DNA of 40,130 bases from Flavobacterium collinsii. GTDB taxonomy: Bacteria > Bacteroidota > Bacteroidia > Flavobacteriales > Flavobacteriaceae. Positions 16,339 to 24,620 of the stretch are shown piece by piece. The notes beneath the pieces were generated by a model, which worked only from the letters and a program-made list of their open reading frames with translations, made no database searches and was not told where the DNA came from. Every line of letters starts with the position of its first letter. The first letter of the stretch is position 1. A program made the translations under genes and the position numbers. The stretch is taken from assembly GCF_902804485.1 (NCBI RefSeq), contig NZ_CADCST010000087.1, positions 1 through 40,130 of the forward strand, read 5' to 3'.

Positions 16339-18924
16339 TTAAGCGGAGTTTCTACTGGCATTTGTATTTCCAAAAAGTGATCTTGTTACGATTTTCTCAT
16401 ACACTTTAATCAGCTCTTCGTTTACAACACTTTCTTTATTTAGCTCATTAATTCTTAGTAAAGCATATTGTTGTATCGTCAACAGTGGCAATACAATACG
16501 TTCTCTTATCTGAATTGATGCTATACCATCAGGATAATTTTCCATCAGTGTTTTATGTCCTGCAATTTTTAACAAAAGGCGTTTGGTTTCTGAAAATTCG
16601 TCATAGATAATCTGCCAGAATTCTCCAAATTCAGGGTCATTTTTCATATAAGCCGTCAAAGGTAAAAATGATTTTGCCAATGACATCATACTATTTTCCA
16701 ATAGCGTTTTAAAGAACAAAGAATTGTGATACAAGTCATGTACTTTATCCCATTGTCCGCTTTCTTCAAAATATTTTAAAGCTGATCCTACTCCAAAGAA
16801 TCCCGGTACATTTTGCTTCAACTGACTCCAGGAACCTACAAAAGGAATCGCTCTTAAATCGGCAAAATCTAATGATTCCGATTTACTTCTCTTAGATGGA
16901 CGGCTTCCAATATTAGTTTTCGAGTAATATTTTAACGTACTCATTTTCTCCAAATACGGAATAAACTTAGGATGATTCTTGAAACTCAGGTATTTTTCAT
17001 ATCCTAAATCAGCCAATTGTGTTAGAATTTTGGTCTCCTCTGCGCTCAGCTCGTTTTTCTCTTTACTAAAAACCTGATTAGTAACTCCCGCACTTAACAA
17101 ATTCTCAATATTATAACGACAGGAATCTAAAGTTCCAAAATTAGAACTGATCGTTTGTCCCTGAACTGTAATCTGGATTTCATTATTCTCAATTTTCGGA
17201 CCTAAAGACGCATAAAACTTATGCGTTTTTCCACCACCACGAGCAGGAGGCCCGCCGCGGCCATCGAAGAAAATTACTTGTATACCATATTGCCTTGAAA
17301 TTTCGGTTAGTGAAATTTTTGCCTGATAAATACTCCAGTTCGCCATTAAATAACCGCCATCCTTGGTTCCGTCAGAGAAACCTAACATAATGGTTTGCTT
17401 ATTCCCTCTGGCCTTAAGGTGTTTAGAATACTCCGGATTATTGTACAGCTGCTCCATAATTTGATGTGCATTTTGTAAATCATCAACCGATTCAAAAAGC
17501 GGAATAATATCAACAGTCGGGTTTTCCCAATTGTTCAAACGGATCATTGCGAAAGTTTCCATAACATTCAGTGCACTTTCGTTATTACTAATAATATAAC
17601 GATTCGCACCAAACTCACCATTTCCTTGCTGAATTGTCTTAATAGTCTGAACAGATTCCAGAGTAGATCTTGTAATTTCATCTTCAAAGTCAGCAGGATT
17701 CAAATCTCCTTTTACCTTTGATAAAACTCCTAATTTCTCTTCTTCAGATAAATCAAAGTAATTCTGCGGAAATATCTGTGAACCTGAATTTAAATAATGA
17801 TTTACAACATCCTTAAATACTGCATTGTGAATTTTACTATTCTGACGAATATCCAAAGTTGCAAAGTGAAAACCAAACAAATTAATTTTTACTAAAAAAG
17901 CTTCCAGTTCATCTAAATAAAGAGACTGGTGTTTCTCAATAATAATAGTTCTGATTTTATTTAACTGCGTCAATAATTCTTCTAAAGTAATATAAATTTC
18001 CCCTTTAGAATAAAACACAGAACGATAAAGTTTATGTTCAAGTTCAGACACCAAAGTATCTACACCTGAGAATGTTAACTTACGTTTCAAATTCCTCATC
18101 TCAACATAGTAACACTTCAAAATTGATGTACGTAAACGCTCTGCTACTTTTAAAGTAATCTCGGTAGTAACAAAGGGATTTCCGTCACGATCCCCTCCTG
18201 GCCAGAAACCTAATTTGATCAATTGATTCTGAATCGCATTTCCCTGAAGGATATTTTTTTGCAAATAATGTACAATTTCGCCGGAAGTTGCGTAGAAAAC
18301 ATTTTCCAAATACCAGATCAAACTCACAGCTTCATCATAAGGATTTGGCTTTTCGTTCTGAATAAAAGGAGTTTTTCCTAACTGCGCCAACAATTGCTTG
18401 ATTTTCAACAAATCATTTAAACGAATAGCCTCTGTTAAATCATTAATAATCCCTAAAACCGGTCCCGGATAAAACTGTGTTGGATGCGCTGTTAAAACCG
18501 TTCTGACATTAAAGCTTTCCAAAAACTCAATCAACTCATCATTCTTTTCCTTTGCATCTGATTTTTCTTTAATATCCCGTAATGAACCACGTCCTTCCAT
18601 ATTATTAACCTCCGGAAAAGCAGCATCCTCGATAGCATCAAACAATACAATCTGACGTTCAATATATTGAATAAATCGAAACATAAGATCGATTTTATCT
18701 TTTTCAGAAGCATCATTCAGATATCGATTAGAGAAAAAATTAACAATTTCCTTAGGCGTTTCCTGTTTCTTAAATCCCGTTTCACAAGTCTCTGTAAATA
18801 AAGGAAGTAAAACACCTGTATTATCAATCGAATCAAAAGGTAATGTTATAAAAACACTGTTATAAATGTGGTATTTTGAAAGAACATCTTGATTAAAACG
18901 TTCAATTTTTGGTAACGTGTACAT
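16339..18924 (-). CDS. ppc: Phosphoenolpyruvate carboxylase
   Basis: Carboxylates PEP with bicarbonate to oxaloacetate, the main anaplerotic entry to the citric acid cycle. Family signatures are VLTAHPTQ (143-150) with catalytic His147, WPGGDRDGNPFVT, the LFGFHFATLDIRQNS strand, MLGFSDGTKDGGYLMANW, the mobile loop FFDGRGGPPARGGGKTH (about 550-566), VGSWSQLKQNVPGFFGVG and a C-terminus ending GNTNASRNSA, where the usual form is MRNTG. At 861 residues it is close to the usual 880-950. It is 12 bp before the dinB-like gene, and downstream of an Lrp-type regulator gene that ends 90 bp upstream behind its own terminator. Confidence 0.95.
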   Translation of the reverse strand: MYTLPKIERFNQDVLSKYHIYNSVFITLPFDSIDNTGVLLPLFTETCETGFKKQETPKEIVNFFSNRYLNDASEKDKIDLMFRFIQYIERQIVLFDAIEDAAFPEVNNMEGRGSLRDIKEKSDAKEKNDELIEFLESFNVRTVLTAHPTQFYPGPVLGIINDLTEAIRLNDLLKIKQLLAQLGKTPFIQNEKPNPYDEAVSLIWYLENVFYATSGEIVHYLQKNILQGNAIQNQLIKLGFWPGGDRDGNPFVTTEITLKVAERLRTSILKCYYVEMRNLKRKLTFSGVDTLVSELEHKLYRSVFYSKGEIYITLEELLTQLNKIRTIIIEKHQSLYLDELEAFLVKINLFGFHFATLDIRQNSKIHNAVFKDVVNHYLNSGSQIFPQNYFDLSEEEKLGVLSKVKGDLNPADFEDEITRSTLESVQTIKTIQQGNGEFGANRYIISNNESALNVMETFAMIRLNNWENPTVDIIPLFESVDDLQNAHQIMEQLYNNPEYSKHLKARGNKQTIMLGFSDGTKDGGYLMANWSIYQAKISLTEISRQYGIQVIFFDGRGGPPARGGGKTHKFYASLGPKIENNEIQITVQGQTISSNFGTLDSCRYNIENLLSAGVTNQVFSKEKNELSAEETKILTQLADLGYEKYLSFKNHPKFIPYLEKMSTLKYYSKTNIGSRPSKRSKSESLDFADLRAIPFVGSWSQLKQNVPGFFGVGSALKYFEESGQWDKVHDLYHNSLFFKTLLENSMMSLAKSFLPLTAYMKNDPEFGEFWQIIYDEFSETKRLLLKIAGHKTLMENYPDGIASIQIRERIVLPLLTIQQYALLRINELNKESVVNEELIKVYEKIVTRSLFGNTNASRNSA

Positions 18925-18962
18925 AATCTATTTATAGTTGGTTGGTTAATTGGTCATAAAAA

Positions 18963-18986
18963 AACCCCAAGAATAAACTTGAGGTT
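18963..18986 (-). terminator. Terminator of the Lrp-type gene
   Basis: On the minus strand AACCTCAAG, loop TTTATT, CTTGGGGTT with one G-U pair, followed by seven T. It lies about 29 bp behind the stop at 19015 and separates this gene from ppc. Confidence 0.7.
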
Positions 18987-19014
18987 ATATTTTAATATAG
19001 CATTCAAGAAAATA

Positions 19015-19494
19015 TTACATATTTTTAAAAATAGTATGCATCAAACGCTTCTTATCGTTTATACTTTCTTCTAATGAAATCATTGTTTCAGTTCTGTAAA
19101 CACCTTCGATATCATCGATCATGAAAATTACTTCTTTTGCATGTTTAGTATCTTTTGCTCTGATTTTGCAAAAAATATTGAATTTTCCTGTTGTTACAGA
19201 AGCTACTGTTACGAACGGAATTTGATTGATTCGCTCTAATACAAATTTTGTTTGAGACGTATTATTAAGGAAGACACCTACATAAGCAATAAATGAATAC
19301 CCTAACTTATCGTAATCTAAGGCCAATGAAGATCCCATTATTATCCCTGCGTCCTCCATCTTTTTTACTCTAACATGCACTGTACCAGCAGATATCAATA
19401 GTTTTTTAGCAATGTCAGTAAACGGAACTCTCGTATTGTCTATTAACATATCTAAAATCTGGTGATCTACTTCATCTAAACGAAATTTACTCAT
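19015..19494 (-). CDS. Lrp/AsnC-family transcriptional regulator
   Basis: A 159-residue feast/famine regulator. Residues 1-60 form the AsnC-type winged HTH (LDEVDHQILDMLIDNTRVPF...ISAGTVHVRVKKMEDAGII). Residues about 68-145 form the RAM ligand-binding domain (YSFIAYVGVFLN...VASVTTGKFNIFCKIRAKDTKHAKEVI). Such proteins assemble as octamers and respond to amino acids; the ligand here is unknown. The gene is transcribed alone, with a terminator between it and ppc, so direct co-expression with ppc is unlikely although regulation of ppc is possible. Confidence 0.92.
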   Translation of the reverse strand: MSKFRLDEVDHQILDMLIDNTRVPFTDIAKKLLISAGTVHVRVKKMEDAGIIMGSSLALDYDKLGYSFIAYVGVFLNNTSQTKFVLERINQIPFVTVASVTTGKFNIFCKIRAKDTKHAKEVIFMIDDIEGVYRTETMISLEESINDKKRLMHTIFKNM

Positions 19495-19571
19495 AATTCT
19501 TTAATTAATATTACTAATTGCTATTACAAAGTATAAAAATATATATAAAAAACAACAAATTCACATAAAAA

Positions 19572-20726
19572 TTAACTTTTTATCAATCCGTTAACAAATT
19601 TAACATTTTTATCTAAACAAAAATCTGCTTTTTGATTCAATTTCGGAAAAGTACCAAAGTCATCCGAATAACTTGCCCCTTTTGCATCGTATTCGTAATG
19701 TCCAAAATAATTTTCCAAATCGCCCACTTCAACTATATAGGCATTAAAATGAATCTTATTTTCAATCAATTCTTCTTTGTATTGTGCGACAAAATTCGTA
19801 ATAATTTCGATACCATCATAATTTATTTTGATATTTTTCCACATAAAATCATAAAAAACCACTTTATTTTGTGAAATATTCAAATAATCATTAATTCTGT
19901 TATCAACTAAATCGTTTTCGCTAATCAACTCAAAACTCGAAACAAGCGAAAAGAACAAAAACTTTCGAGTAATTTCGCGCTCGTAATCATTAGGATAATG
20001 ACCTGCCTCAAATAAAATAGTAGGAACTTCTAAAGACTGAAATGTATCTCCTATACAGTTGATATTAAACGAGTCATCAAAACGACCTACCTGCCCAGGA
20101 ATGTATTTTTGTAAAACATCATTGATTCCTGCAATGACATTAATTGCCTTTAACCTATTTTCATTCACTTCTCTTTCCTCATTATATGAAGGCGCCAAAA
20201 AGGAAAGTGTTGCCGGTTTTCCGGTTGAGCCTGCTCCAAAAATGGTGCGCTGATCGTGAAGATTAAAACAAAAATGCGGTTTAAAAGCTTCAAATACCTT
20301 TCTTAAAACATTACTTTCCGGTTGGGTTAAATTTTGAGAATCACGATTTAAATCTACCTTATTAGCATTCTCACGCGTATAAAGCCTTGCTCCGTCAGGA
20401 TTCAACATCGGAATACTATAAAAGGTAAACGTTTTGAGCATCTTCTGTGCAAACTCGGAACCGCTGTTTAATACATTTATAAAATCAAAAAGTGCTTTTG
20501 TAGTCGTACTTTCATTCCCATGCATTTGAGACCATAGATAAATACGTGTTGCTCCGGTTCCGATTTGATAACTATAGATCGGTTCTCCTAAGACCGATTG
20601 ACCAATAATCGATACCTGATTGTCTGTATTTAATTTATCTAATATAGGCTGAATATGATCCAAAGTCAGATAACGACCTTGTATTGTTTGCTCTTTGTGC
20701 TGGCTGAATAATTCTTCTAAATTCAT
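19572..20726 (-). CDS. M14-family zinc carboxypeptidase-like protein
   Basis: A 384-residue metallopeptidase of the carboxypeptidase A clan. The zinc triad is visible: His69 and Glu72 in SQMHGNESTTT, and His157 in FCFNLHDQR. The substrate Asn/Arg pair appears in VDLNRDSQ (124-131), and the catalytic Glu240 in TILFEAGHY. No signal peptide is evident (starts MNLEELFSQHKEQT), so it probably acts in the cytoplasm, perhaps on peptidoglycan or other peptides. The promoter -7 box TACTTTTG (20745-20752) lies within a perfect GTTTAC-N4-GTAAAC palindrome, suggesting repression by the divergently encoded XRE protein. Confidence 0.9.
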   Translation of the reverse strand: MNLEELFSQHKEQTIQGRYLTLDHIQPILDKLNTDNQVSIIGQSVLGEPIYSYQIGTGATRIYLWSQMHGNESTTTKALFDFINVLNSGSEFAQKMLKTFTFYSIPMLNPDGARLYTRENANKVDLNRDSQNLTQPESNVLRKVFEAFKPHFCFNLHDQRTIFGAGSTGKPATLSFLAPSYNEEREVNENRLKAINVIAGINDVLQKYIPGQVGRFDDSFNINCIGDTFQSLEVPTILFEAGHYPNDYEREITRKFLFFSLVSSFELISENDLVDNRINDYLNISQNKVVFYDFMWKNIKINYDGIEIITNFVAQYKEELIENKIHFNAYIVEVGDLENYFGHYEYDAKGASYSDDFGTFPKLNQKADFCLDKNVKFVNGLIKS

Positions 20727-20739
20727 CGTGTTTTGATTA

Positions 20740-20755
20740 GTTTACAAAAGTAAAC
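20740..20755. promoter_or_regulatory. Operator palindrome 1, over the carboxypeptidase -7 box
   Basis: GTTTACAAAAGTAAAC, a perfect 6-4-6 palindrome. Read on the minus strand it contains TACTTTTG, the -7 box of the M14 gene (start 20726). A TTG of operator 2 lies 16 nt upstream of that box. Confidence 0.7.
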
Positions 20756-20763
20756 ATCTTTAT

Positions 20764-20779
20764 TTTTACAATTGTAAAC
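20764..20779. promoter_or_regulatory. Operator palindrome 2
   Basis: TTTTACAATTGTAAAC, one mismatch from GTTTAC-N4-GTAAAC. A further half-site GTAAAG follows at 20785-20790. It covers the presumed -33 region of the minus-strand promoter. Confidence 0.65.
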
Positions 20780-20796
20780 GAATTGTAAAGTAATAA

Positions 20797-20812
20797 ATTT
20801 AGAATTGTAAAC
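20797..20812. promoter_or_regulatory. Operator palindrome 3
   Basis: ATTTAGAATTGTAAAC: perfect right half, left half with two mismatches. Confidence 0.5.
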
Positions 20813-20976
20813 AGTTTTTAACAACCCTAGGCGTACTTTTCATCATAATTGATTAACATTTGTTATCACTCTAAATACAAAAACACAACTTAATACAATT
20901 CAATAAGTTAAATAAATTCATTTAAAGTAGTAGACGCATAATTTAAACCCTAGATTTACGATTTACAACTCTAAAA

Positions 20977-21007
20977 TTGCTTAGCTAGCTACTTTTGATT
21001 ACATTTG
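20977..21007 (+). promoter_or_regulatory. Promoter of the XRE regulator gene
   Basis: TTG (20977-20979), 20-nt spacer, TACATTTG (21000-21007), fitting the Bacteroidota consensus, 31 nt before the ATG at 21039. Confidence 0.7.
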
Positions 21008-21012
21008 TAAAC
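20997..21012. promoter_or_regulatory. Operator palindrome 4, over the regulator's -7 box
   Basis: GATTACATTTGTAAAC, one mismatch from the palindrome. It encloses the -7 box TACATTTG (21000-21007), mirroring the arrangement at 20740-20755. Confidence 0.7.
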
Positions 21013-21031
21013 AGCGAATTTCTAAATAGTA

Positions 21032-21047
21032 ATTTACAATGGTAAAC
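21032..21047. promoter_or_regulatory. Operator palindrome 5, over the regulator's start codon
   Basis: ATTTACAATGGTAAAC, one mismatch from the palindrome. The central N4 holds ATG (21039-21041) and the right half-site encodes Val2-Asn3 of the regulator. Confidence 0.6.
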
Positions 21048-21500
21048 ATAGATGATTTTGTAAAACGACTTGAAATTATATTGGATTATTATGCTTTAAA
21101 CGCTTCTTCTTTTGCAGATAGAATCGGAGTTCAACGTTCCAGTATGTCTCACCTGCTTTCCGGCAGAAACAAACCCAGTTTAGATTTTATACTAAAAATT
21201 CAGGAGGTTTTTCCCGATATCGATTTATACTGGATTTTAAATGGTAAAGGAAGTTTTCCAAAAACAGAAGACACTACTGATCCGAAAAAAAACGAATCGC
21301 TCTCTGAATTTTCAAAACCTATTACTCCTATTTCATCAGATGAAAATTTTATTTCAGGAAGTTCTGTACCACATAATGAAAGTTCCAAAAGTACACCTTC
21401 TACAGAAATTAAAAATCAAAGTTTAAATCCTGTAGAAAATGAAATTGAAAAAATAGTAGTTTTTTATAAAAATGGAACCTTTAAGACTTACGTTCCCTGA
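21039..21500 (+). CDS. XRE-family transcriptional regulator, likely autoregulated
   Basis: A 153-residue protein. Residues about 5-72 form a Cro/CI-type HTH (LEIILDYYALNASSFADRIG, VQRSSMSHLLSGRNKPSLD) that continues into the DIDLYWILNGKGSFP helix-turn typical of Bacteroidota members. A Ser/Pro/Asn-rich linker (about 76-130) follows, and a short conserved-looking tail IEKIVVFYKNGTFKTYVP. The linker shows low-complexity character unlike the two ends. The gene is divergent from the M14 carboxypeptidase across 312 bp that carry five palindromes, two on the -7 boxes and one on its own ATG, so I infer that the protein represses both genes. No ligand domain is visible. Confidence 0.9.
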   Translation: MVNIDDFVKRLEIILDYYALNASSFADRIGVQRSSMSHLLSGRNKPSLDFILKIQEVFPDIDLYWILNGKGSFPKTEDTTDPKKNESLSEFSKPITPISSDENFISGSSVPHNESSKSTPSTEIKNQSLNPVENEIEKIVVFYKNGTFKTYVP

Positions 21501-21586
21501 TTCGAAATTTTCGCGTATTTGAAAAAAAGTTCGATTCATTTCCAAATATGCGATTCTTGCATAACTGCTAAATAAGAAGCAAAAAA

Positions 21587-22138
21587 TTAAAATTGAAATC
21601 CATTTTGCGGAATTTTACCCAAAACCCCTTCATAGTGCTTTTTAAGAATATTCAGATCTGCGTCATAATTTCCTGTTGGAGAAAATGGTTTTCCCAGATT
21701 TACTTCTTTTTTTCCCCAGTCAAAAGCTACAGGTACAATGGGTACATTGGCTTTAAGAGCGATGTAATAAAAACCGCTTTTTAATTCTTTCACTGCTTTG
21801 CGCGTCCCTTCTGCTGCTACAGCTAATCGAAAAACCTCTTTTCTTTCAAAAATTGCAGCGATCGACTCAACTTTATTCAATCCGCCAGTTCGGTCTATAG
21901 GTTCTCCTCCTGCGCTTCTGAAATAATACCCAAAAGGAAAACGAAATAATTCTTTCTTTCCTACCCAGTTCATTTGTAAACCGGAAATTCCGCGTGTAAA
22001 AATTCCTAAATAAAAATCATGGTTGCTTGTATGAGGCATCACCATCATCACACATTTTTTTACTTCAGCATTTTCAATTCCCACAATTTTCCAGCCCATT
22101 AGCTTAAAAAAGATGAATTTGTACAATCGCTTTTTCAT
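21587..22138 (-). CDS. PlsC-type acyltransferase
   Basis: A 183-residue protein of the lysophospholipid acyltransferase (PlsC) family. The catalytic HX4D motif is His36-Asp41 in MPHTSNHDFYLG, followed by GEPIDRTGG and AAEGTRKAVKELKSGFYYIA, which correspond to the substrate-binding EGTR block. A shorter, C-terminally reduced form than 1-acylglycerol-3-phosphate acyltransferase PlsC (about 240 residues), so the acceptor may be different. A hydrophobic N-terminal segment suggests membrane association. It is divergent from the methyltransferase gene at 22202. Confidence 0.87.
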   Translation of the reverse strand: MKKRLYKFIFFKLMGWKIVGIENAEVKKCVMMVMPHTSNHDFYLGIFTRGISGLQMNWVGKKELFRFPFGYYFRSAGGEPIDRTGGLNKVESIAAIFERKEVFRLAVAAEGTRKAVKELKSGFYYIALKANVPIVPVAFDWGKKEVNLGKPFSPTGNYDADLNILKKHYEGVLGKIPQNGFQF

Positions 22139-22177
22139 TAATTTATTTTTTACTGCAAAATAAAAGATTTAAAGTGG

Positions 22178-22185
22178 TATTTTTG
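22178..22185 (+). promoter_or_regulatory. -7 box of the methyltransferase operon
   Basis: TATTTTTG fits TAnnTTTG, 17 nt before the ATG at 22202. Confidence 0.45.
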
Positions 22186-22201
22186 AGTAAAAGCATTTAA
22201 A

Positions 22202-22867
22202 ATGATCCAAAAATTGTTCAGTTATATTGTTCCTATAAAAATATTCAAAAAAAAATCACAAAGAAGCAAAATCATTGAAGTTACCTGGGCTAACGGCGAG
22301 TTGGTCCTTGATTCTGAAAACACCAATTACTCCTACGGAAGTTTACAGCGTATATTAAGATACGGACTTCGAAATATTGGCTATGATGCCATTCTTAAAA
22401 TGGATCACATATTACTATTAGGTGTTGCCGGCGGAAGCGTAATTAAAACACTGGTAGATGAAATTCAGTACAAAGGCAAAATTACCGGTGTAGAAATTGA
22501 CCCGGACATCATAAAAATCGCAAACGAATATTTTAATCTTGACCAGATCAAACAACTGGAAGTTATAATTGATGACGCTTTTGAGTTTGTTTTAAAAACA
22601 AAAAATAAATATAATCTAATTATTATTGATATTTTTGAAGACATTAAAATGCCCAATTTTCTTTTCGAAAGTTTTTTTAGTGAACGCATTTGTTCACTGT
22701 TACAAAGTCACGGATTTGTTTTGTTTAATACCATGATTTTAGACGAGGCCCACAATGTTCGAAACCGAAAATACATTTCTGAAATTAACCCCAAACTGTT
22801 TACTTCAAAAATGCTCCCACGAGTAGAAGTCCACAACGAATTAATAATTATCGAAAAAGTAGTTTAA
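22202..22867 (+). CDS. SAM-dependent methyltransferase fold, spermidine-synthase-like
   Basis: A 221-residue Rossmann-fold protein like the catalytic half of spermidine synthase: the SAM/dcSAM loop HILLLGVAGGSV (about 68-79), acidic strand end TGVEIDPDIIKIA, and motif LIIIDIFED. The N-terminal beta domain of true spermidine synthases is mostly missing and the GGGDG polyamine loop reads GVAGGS, so aminopropyl transfer is doubtful; a methyltransferase role is more likely, substrate unknown. It ends 4 bp before the M23 gene and starts a tight run of five genes. The upstream arginine decarboxylase locus is 11 kb away. Confidence 0.75.
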   Translation: MIQKLFSYIVPIKIFKKKSQRSKIIEVTWANGELVLDSENTNYSYGSLQRILRYGLRNIGYDAILKMDHILLLGVAGGSVIKTLVDEIQYKGKITGVEIDPDIIKIANEYFNLDQIKQLEVIIDDAFEFVLKTKNKYNLIIIDIFEDIKMPNFLFESFFSERICSLLQSHGFVLFNTMILDEAHNVRNRKYISEINPKLFTSKMLPRVEVHNELIIIEKVV

Positions 22868-22871
22868 ACTT

Positions 22872-23549
22872 ATGAAACCTCTTGCCTCTATTTTAAAAGC
22901 CTTACCTCCTACTAAAGTAATTGATTCCACCATTGACATTTCAAAATACATCCCTTTAGATTTGTCTGTAACCAATCAGGAACTTGCCGAGTTCAAACCT
23001 ACCAACACCAAAGAATTTGAAGATTTTATTGCAACTTACTTGGAGAAAAATGATGCCGAAGTAGCTTACGGCGGCTATATCGAGGGACGAACAATCTACC
23101 AGCGCAGTACTATTTTTAAAAATAGCAATATCCCTGAACGCAACATCCATATTGGGCTGGATTTATGGACCAAAGTAAATACAGCGGTACTGGCACCACT
23201 TGACGGAAAAGTACACAGCTTTAAAAACAATATAGGTCTGGGCGATTATGGCCCAACCATAATTTTAGAGCATCGAATAGAAAATGAAAAATTTTATACT
23301 TTATACGGGCATTTATCGTTAGAAAGTATAGAAAACCTTAGTGTTGGGACATTTTTTCATAAAGGCCAAAAAATTGGAACTTTAGGAAGCTCCTCTGTTA
23401 ATGGAGATTACGCTCCACATGTTCACTTTCAGATTATACGAAACATCGAAACGTATGCAGGCGATTATCCCGGCGTCTGCAATACAAATGACCTGAATTT
23501 TTACATCGAAAACTGTCCAGACCCCAACTTATTATTAAAAATTACTTAA
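22872..23549 (+). CDS. Stand-alone M23 (LytM-type) domain protein
   Basis: A 225-residue protein with the full M23 zinc set: His93 and Asp97 in NIHIGLDLW, His147 in YGHLS, and HVH (183-185) in APHVHFQ. The segments DYGPTIILEH, FYTLYGHLS and GDYPGVC...CPDPNLLL closely resemble the M23 domain I recall from aminotransferase class-III fusion proteins, rather than secreted peptidoglycan endopeptidases. There is no signal peptide or lipobox, so a cytoplasmic location is expected. Start ATG lies 4 bp behind the methyltransferase stop; the next gene begins 6 bp on. The real substrate is unclear. Confidence 0.85.
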   Translation: MKPLASILKALPPTKVIDSTIDISKYIPLDLSVTNQELAEFKPTNTKEFEDFIATYLEKNDAEVAYGGYIEGRTIYQRSTIFKNSNIPERNIHIGLDLWTKVNTAVLAPLDGKVHSFKNNIGLGDYGPTIILEHRIENEKFYTLYGHLSLESIENLSVGTFFHKGQKIGTLGSSSVNGDYAPHVHFQIIRNIETYAGDYPGVCNTNDLNFYIENCPDPNLLLKIT

Positions 23550-23555
23550 ATAGTT

Positions 23556-24032
23556 ATGAAGAAAGCAGGATTGATTATATGTTTGTTGTTATTAATTGGA
23601 TGTAAATCGAAAACGATCAATAGAGATACTGAAGATTTAAAAATTAAAAAAGTCACTGCTGCCGAAATAAATTCCAATCAGCAGAGAAAAGCGTATGAGT
23701 TAGGAAAAAGAGTCTTAGAAACCTGCAATTCCTCAAAATTCAAGCCTTTTAATGAAACGGAAGTTACCAAGTCGGTTATGGAAAATACGACCGAAGATCG
23801 TTTAACCAAAACCTGTCAAAGATTTAGACAGTACTACGGAAATTTCATCGATTTAAAACTTGATGGTGTTTACAAAACCAAACATGAGGTTATTTATCGA
23901 TACCATGCGCAGTATACCAAAAAAGTGGCCAACAAAGAATTGCGCGTTTTTGTAAACGAAGACAATTTGATTTCAGCCATAAAGTCAATGGATTGGGACG
24001 AAAAATTTGATTCAAAAATAACAGAACAATAA
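23556..24032 (+). CDS. Small lipoprotein, unknown function
   Basis: A 158-residue protein with a lipoprotein signal (lipobox LIGC, lipidated Cys16). The mature part is helical and charged, without a family I recognise; it ends in DEKFDSKITEQ. It sits 6 bp behind the M23 gene and 10 bp before the next secreted protein, so it belongs to the same transcript. Confidence 0.75.
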   Translation: MKKAGLIICLLLLIGCKSKTINRDTEDLKIKKVTAAEINSNQQRKAYELGKRVLETCNSSKFKPFNETEVTKSVMENTTEDRLTKTCQRFRQYYGNFIDLKLDGVYKTKHEVIYRYHAQYTKKVANKELRVFVNEDNLISAIKSMDWDEKFDSKITEQ

Positions 24033-24042
24033 AGTAAAACCT

Positions 24043-24567
24043 ATGAATTTAAAACTTCCTCTTTTAATATTACTGTTAATTTCCGGTTTCGTAAGCGCAC
24101 AGCAAACTATAATTGTAAAGGGTTCGAAACCATTTCCTGCAACAACTGCCTATACTTTTATTTGTGAAAAGTATGTTTTTACCGGAGAAACAGAGGTTCA
24201 GATTGCCAAAACAGACAAAGGAGGGGTTCTAAAACTAAGCATAGGAATTTCTAACGACAAAACCCAAATCTCAGGTGGCGTATATGTTGATTTAGTCAAT
24301 GGAGACGTAATTGCCTGTGTAGATAAAAATATCAAAGAAACCCTTGACGGAAAAACTACATCTTATTACTATTTCACTCCTGCCGAAATGAATAAGCTAA
24401 AAAAAACTGATATTAAAGCCATCCGGTTTATTATCAAAGGTAACACTACAGCATTTGGAGATCAAACCGGATATTTTACGGCTCTGAACAGAATGGCGTA
24501 CTTCTCAACAGCATTTGATAAATCTAAAAAAACATTTGACACCGCAGCAGCAATTAGTACTTTATAA
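24043..24567 (+). CDS. Secreted protein, unknown function
   Basis: A 174-residue protein with a Sec signal peptide, cleavage probably after SGFVSA (about residue 19). The mature part has alternating beta strands (TIIVKGSKPFP, YVFTGETEVQIAK, GGVYVDLVNGDVIACVD) and no cysteine pairs or known motif that I recognise. It is likely periplasmic or exported, and part of the 22202-25091 run. Confidence 0.72.
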   Translation: MNLKLPLLILLLISGFVSAQQTIIVKGSKPFPATTAYTFICEKYVFTGETEVQIAKTDKGGVLKLSIGISNDKTQISGGVYVDLVNGDVIACVDKNIKETLDGKTTSYYYFTPAEMNKLKKTDIKAIRFIIKGNTTAFGDQTGYFTALNRMAYFSTAFDKSKKTFDTAAAISTL

Positions 24568-24620
24568 GTATTTATTTTAACCTAATAAATCTTATTTTTA
24601 CAATCTAAACATTATTCTCC

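Noticed and set aside
22202..22867. True spermidine synthase
   Set aside because: The N-terminal domain is largely absent and the polyamine-site GGGDG loop is replaced; only the SAM-binding fold is supported.
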